28,196 bases of DNA from positions 1-28,196 of the forward strand of contig NZ_CAAFUQ010000091.1 of the NCBI RefSeq assembly GCF_900766215.1, written 5' to 3'. The notes beneath the pieces were generated by a model. It saw only the letters and a program-made list of their open reading frames with translations, made no database searches and was not told where the DNA came from. A program made the position numbers and the translations under genes. The stretch is from an uncultured Finegoldia sp. (GTDB lineage Bacteria; Bacillota; Clostridia; Tissierellales; Peptoniphilaceae). Below, piece after piece: positions 27,001 through 28,196 of the stretch. How positions within the stretch are numbered: position 1 is the first letter of the stretch; each line of letters begins with the position of its first letter.

Positions 27001-27656
27001 AAGTAGCAGAAGGATATCAATTTGATGGCTGGGAAATTTCAGGAGTAAAGGACAAAAAAGAATCAGGTTATGTTTTGTTCGTAACAAAAGCAACAACAAT
27101 AAATCCAACTTTTAAGAAAATTAAGGTAAGAGAACAAGAAGAAAACAAACCTACATTCGATATTAATAAGAAAAAGGAAACGTCTCAAGAAAATACTTGC
27201 CAACCAAAAGAAACAGAAGATTCAACAGACGTATCAAGTGACGATAATTTAAATCAATCGGATTTAGCTAATGATACTGAAGTTAAAATTTCTGATGATA
27301 AAAAAAATAGCTCTGAAAGCAAAAATAATGTTAATGTTGATAAGTCTGAAACAAATGAAAAAGAAGAAATAAAGACTAGTAAATCTTCAAACAAAAAGAA
27401 CGACAAAGCTTATAAATTAGGTGAAAAAGACTCCGTTACAACAGTTGAAATCAACAAGACTACTGACAAAACAAATTCACCTAATAAAATTGATAAAAGC
27501 AGAAATATTAAAGGTAATGTGATTAGAAAAAATCAGCATATATTACCAAAAGCTGGGAATATTAGCGAAATCTTAATGATATCGGCAGCAGGATTTATGT
27601 CAGTAGCAGGTGCATTCTTTGGATTTAAGAAAAAAGACAAAAATGAAGAGAAATAA
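21045..27656 (+). CDS. Giant cell-wall-anchored subtilisin-like serine protease (SufA / C5a-peptidase type)
   Basis: The 2203-residue protein is a secreted S8 subtilase. A signal peptide ends at Ala30 (VFA), followed by a Lys/Asn-rich stretch and an I9-type propeptide (about 125-196). The catalytic residues are complete: Asp233 in IDTGTDYRH, His300 in HGMHIAG, Asn402 (oxyanion hole) in ATGNYA and Ser691 in GTSMATP. A protease-associated domain is inserted at about 450-570. Fibronectin-III-like and beta-rich repeats follow, as in streptococcal C5a peptidase. Near 1965-2030 is a segment resembling a Listeria-Bacteroides-type repeat (YQFDGWEISG). The end is a polar spacer, LPKAG (2167-2171), a hydrophobic helix (about 2176-2194) and KKKDKNEEK, a sortase signal. 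It resembles Finegoldia SufA, which degrades host proteins; that assignment is from memory. Leucine codon use in its middle differs from the clp operon, and it lies between two IS256-type ends. Confidence 0.9.
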   Translation: MKKKDIIKATLVAALSVSSVSFMCSDTVFAKTEDTQNIIDKKKSIEYKQDENTLTNETLKVNKENSNNTNDEKLSVITKEDIKEDSVIDNKNTSDNKYSNKEVSKGNELHKADEILNISKKEEDRVVYIAEFRNKEDGQKAIKELSNFKNTKVLYTYNTIFNGCAIETNRDNLDKIKLIEGISSVEKSQKIQPMMNNARKEIGVDESIDYLKAINAQFGKNFDGRGMVIANIDTGTDYRHKAMRIDEDAKSSMKYKKDDLQGTDKYFWLSDKIPHAFNYYNGGKITVEKYDDGSDYHDPHGMHIAGILAGNDTDEDIANYNGIDGIAPNAQIFSYKMYSDSGDGFAGDETMFHAIEDAIKHKVDVVSVSSGFTGTGLVGEKYWQAVRALRKAGIPMVVATGNYATAASSSSWDLAANNQLKMIDTGNVTRTAAHEDAIAVASAKNQIVEFDKVNIGGESFKYRNIGTFFDKDKIIRNEDGSKLSDKVKFVYIGKGQDEDLVGLNLKGKIAVMDRIYTKDLKYAFKKAADKGARAIMVVNTVNYYNRDNWTELPAMGYEEDEGTTCQVFSVSGDDGLKIWNMINPTNKTEVKRNKKEDFKDKLDQYYPIDMESFNKNRPKLGDEKELAFNFAPDTDKELYKEEVIVPAASTSWGPRVDLLLKPDVSAPGKNIKSTLNVIDGKSTYGYMSGTSMATPVVAASTVLIRPKLKEMLAKPVLKNLTGDDKIDLTTLTKIALQNTARPMMDPTGWKEKSLYYASPRQQGAGLINVANALRNDVIASFKNLDSEGLVNSYGSISLKEIKGDKKYFTIKLINTSDRPLTFKASSSAITTDSLTNRLKLDETYKDEKSQDGKQIVPEIHPEVINGAKITFEYDTFTIKPNSSFDLNAVIDVGDAKDKNKFVESFIRFESKEEVEAMCGKGNKTVFQPSLSMPLMGFAGNWNKEPILDKWAWEEGSKSKTMEGYDDDGKPKIPGTLNKGIGGEHDIDKFNPAAVIQNRKDGNTKSLDQDPDLFALNNNQGLTDASNSGSKVARVYPLDSKGQTQEVQIERGLTPSPLVLRSAKEGQISIVNTDKEGEGQKDLKVITKEHFIRGILNSKRNDAKGIKSSKLKVMGDLKWDGLIYNPRGREEGANDDNNNQDLETKLRGQFEPIAEGQYFYKFKYRLTKDYPWQVSYIPVKIDNTAPTIVDVDFSNPDKIKLIAKDTYHKVKDEYKNETLFVRDQKNHPDKFEEVANEVWYAGAAIVDENGDVERNLDVKYAGEGEGRHRKLDEKGNTIYEIKGAGDLRGKIIEVIALDGASNFTKIHRIKFDNKADAKGMISYYLVDPETDASSYKKLGEISEEKLKNAQSPKASNKAEEKKDTVEENPIEGPSNLELNKEISTVRGFEDKDLKKLVKKKYKQEYDYVNGGKRTVELDYQYDENGNIKAYEDGSALEYETEKLDDVKSKLGGVLSPSKDGHFEILGKVSNVSKDAKAYYGNDFKLIEIKASKYDPQTKTLTFDLFANTNDVVDGLSFTGDMNILVKDKDQTKAKTIIRMPEKKDEAEEASPYASSYGNIIELGEGELTKQKPQDPSKMDTNKMFFDQEKGQYVLNDNMIVRKGYALRVTTFNPGKTDMLDGNGVYSKADIEKIQKTAPNIKVLSQKTIYCDSRNVQDGRSTQSVLMSALDGFNIVRYQVFKFKTNDKGEAIDKDGKLVDDPSKLVLLGKDGKEYIGDDKSNVEAIKEDGAMLFIDTKPVNLSMDKNYFNPSKSNKIYVRNPEFYLKGKIADKGGFNWEMRVNESVVDNYLIYGDLHIDNTRDFNIKLDVKDGDIMDWGMKDYKANGFPDEVKDMDGNVFLKTGYSSMNAKAVGVHYQFLYDNVKPTVEMSKDGKISIEYAKNKFIKFNIFDKRDNNKDGEIQEQHIYVNGKEYKSLDDIKDIKDNELKIKFVVKDFARNTTVKEFNLDKNTGTVELIKPEKVKLTIDNKENELVKGEDFILPAYNGEVAEGYQFDGWEISGVKDKKESGYVLFVTKATTINPTFKKIKVREQEENKPTFDINKKKETSQENTCQPKETEDSTDVSSDDNLNQSDLANDTEVKISDDKKNSSESKNNVNVDKSETNEKEEIKTSKSSNKKNDKAYKLGEKDSVTTVEINKTTDKTNSPNKIDKSRNIKGNVIRKNQHILPKAGNISEILMISAAGFMSVAGAFFGFKKKDKNEEK

Positions 27657-27730
27657 TAGTATAGCAATACAAAAGTTTTAGTTTTTAAGATGAAAAGAGT
27701 GTGAGATAATTTGCGTATCAACTCTTACTA

Positions 27731-27793
27731 GAGACTGTGAAATAGTTTGTGTATAGAATCCTCCTGATATAATAATAATCAGGAGGATTTTAA
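27731..27793 (+). mobile_element. IS256-family left end (copy B) with hairpin
   Basis: GAGACTGTGAAATAGTTT starts a 63-bp end like that at 20654-20718 and in the same orientation. It contains the same 12-bp stem (27757-27768 with 27778-27789) but a different nine-base loop. The AGGAGG in the downstream arm lies eight bases before the former transposase start, so the hairpin would hide the ribosome-binding site or stop read-through from outside. It is also the only plausible terminator after the subtilase. Confidence 0.75.
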
Positions 27794-27794
27794 A

Positions 27795-28196
27795 ACGCCA
27801 ATAAAAAGACCAGAAACAAGACTAAACAAAATATCCAAGATGTTAATCTATGAGTATCAACCAGAAACAGTACAAGATTTACAAGAAGCTTTGAAAGATC
27901 TTCTAGGCGACACAATGGAGCAAATGTTAAAAGCATAGTTAGATGAACATCTAGATTATGAATATGGTGAAAACCCACTGTCATTAAACACAAGAAAATG
28001 GTTCAAGCAAAAAAGTTAAATCATCATACGGAAACATAGACCTAAATATCCCACGAGACAGAGAAGGATCATTTGAACCACAAGCATTGAAAAAATATCA
28101 AAAAGACATATCAAACATAGAAAACCAAATAATATCTATGTATGCAAAAGGAATACCCTCGCCTAATAATATCATCAACTCATTTCATTCGTTGGA
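27795..28196 (+). pseudogene. Decayed IS256-family (mutator-type) transposase, cut by the window edge
   Basis: The conceptual translation reads RPETRLNKISKMLIYEYQPE, then LQEALKDLLGDTMEQMLKA, then LDEHLDYEYGENPLSLNTR and, in a second frame, YGNIDLNIPRDREGSFEP. This is the N-terminal region of IS256-family transposases. Three lesions are visible. The expected start is ACG at 27795. An in-frame TAG at 27936-27938 stands where the family has a glutamate codon. An extra A near 27994-27997 shifts the frame. After about 28160 the sequence diverges from the usual family pattern. The gene cannot produce a transposase. Confidence 0.85.

Noticed and set aside
27691..27727. Possible hairpin after the subtilase (AAGAGT with ACTCTT)
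   Set aside because: Six-bp stem with a mismatched interior and no T run; the IS256-end hairpin just downstream is a better terminator.
20654..27793. Composite transposon carrying the subtilase
   Set aside because: Both ends are left ends of the same orientation, only one carries transposase sequence and that is decayed, so a mobile composite structure is not supported.
1..28196. CRISPR arrays, tRNA or rRNA genes, riboswitches
   Set aside because: No regularly spaced repeats, no cloverleaf-like stretches or rRNA-like segments, and no recognisable riboswitch core were seen in the intergenic regions.

Overview
The window is AT-rich, low-GC Gram-positive DNA. Gene content and style point to an anaerobic coccus of the Finegoldia/Peptoniphilaceae group: TTG-rich leucine codons, a ctsR-mcsA-mcsB-clpC-radA cluster, a giant SufA/C5a-peptidase-like subtilase with a sortase signal, an oleate hydratase and an M3 oligopeptidase. 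The species is an inference from recall of families; no database was searched.

Layout. Positions 1-132 are the end of an IS3-family element (transposase start on the minus strand plus terminal inverted repeat). 224-2406 is a two-gene operon: an M20 aminoacylase-type amidohydrolase and a KdgT-like permease, closed by a terminator. 2452-9626 is a type IC-like restriction-modification operon (hsdM, hsdS, an out-of-frame third specificity half, hsdR) followed by a small membrane protein gene. Three sequence-level oddities sit in it: a tetranucleotide repeat that could join the two hsdS frames, a perfect 12-bp tandem repeat in the central linker of HsdS, and an A7 tract where hsdR shifts frame and runs into the membrane protein.

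9660-15617 is the class III heat-shock operon: a promoter with two CtsR-type operators, then ctsR, mcsA, an mcsB homologue that has lost its recognisable catalytic residues, clpC and radA, with tight or overlapping junctions and a terminator. Two minus-strand genes follow: a small exported protein and an M3 oligoendopeptidase, each with its own promoter. Plus-strand genes resume with oleate hydratase and an ADP-ribosylglycohydrolase-family protein.

From 20654 to the right edge the window looks acquired. A 2203-residue cell-wall-anchored subtilase lies between two same-orientation copies of a roughly 64-bp IS256-family end. The second copy leads into a decayed transposase (start codon lost, in-frame stop, frameshift). 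Where sampled, the middle of the subtilase gene uses leucine codons quite differently from the clp operon.

The strongest points for follow-up are the apparently catalytically dead McsB kept inside an otherwise normal ctsR-clpC operon, and the potentially switchable three-TRD hsdS locus. I found no CRISPR array, rRNA or tRNA, and no wholly new system.
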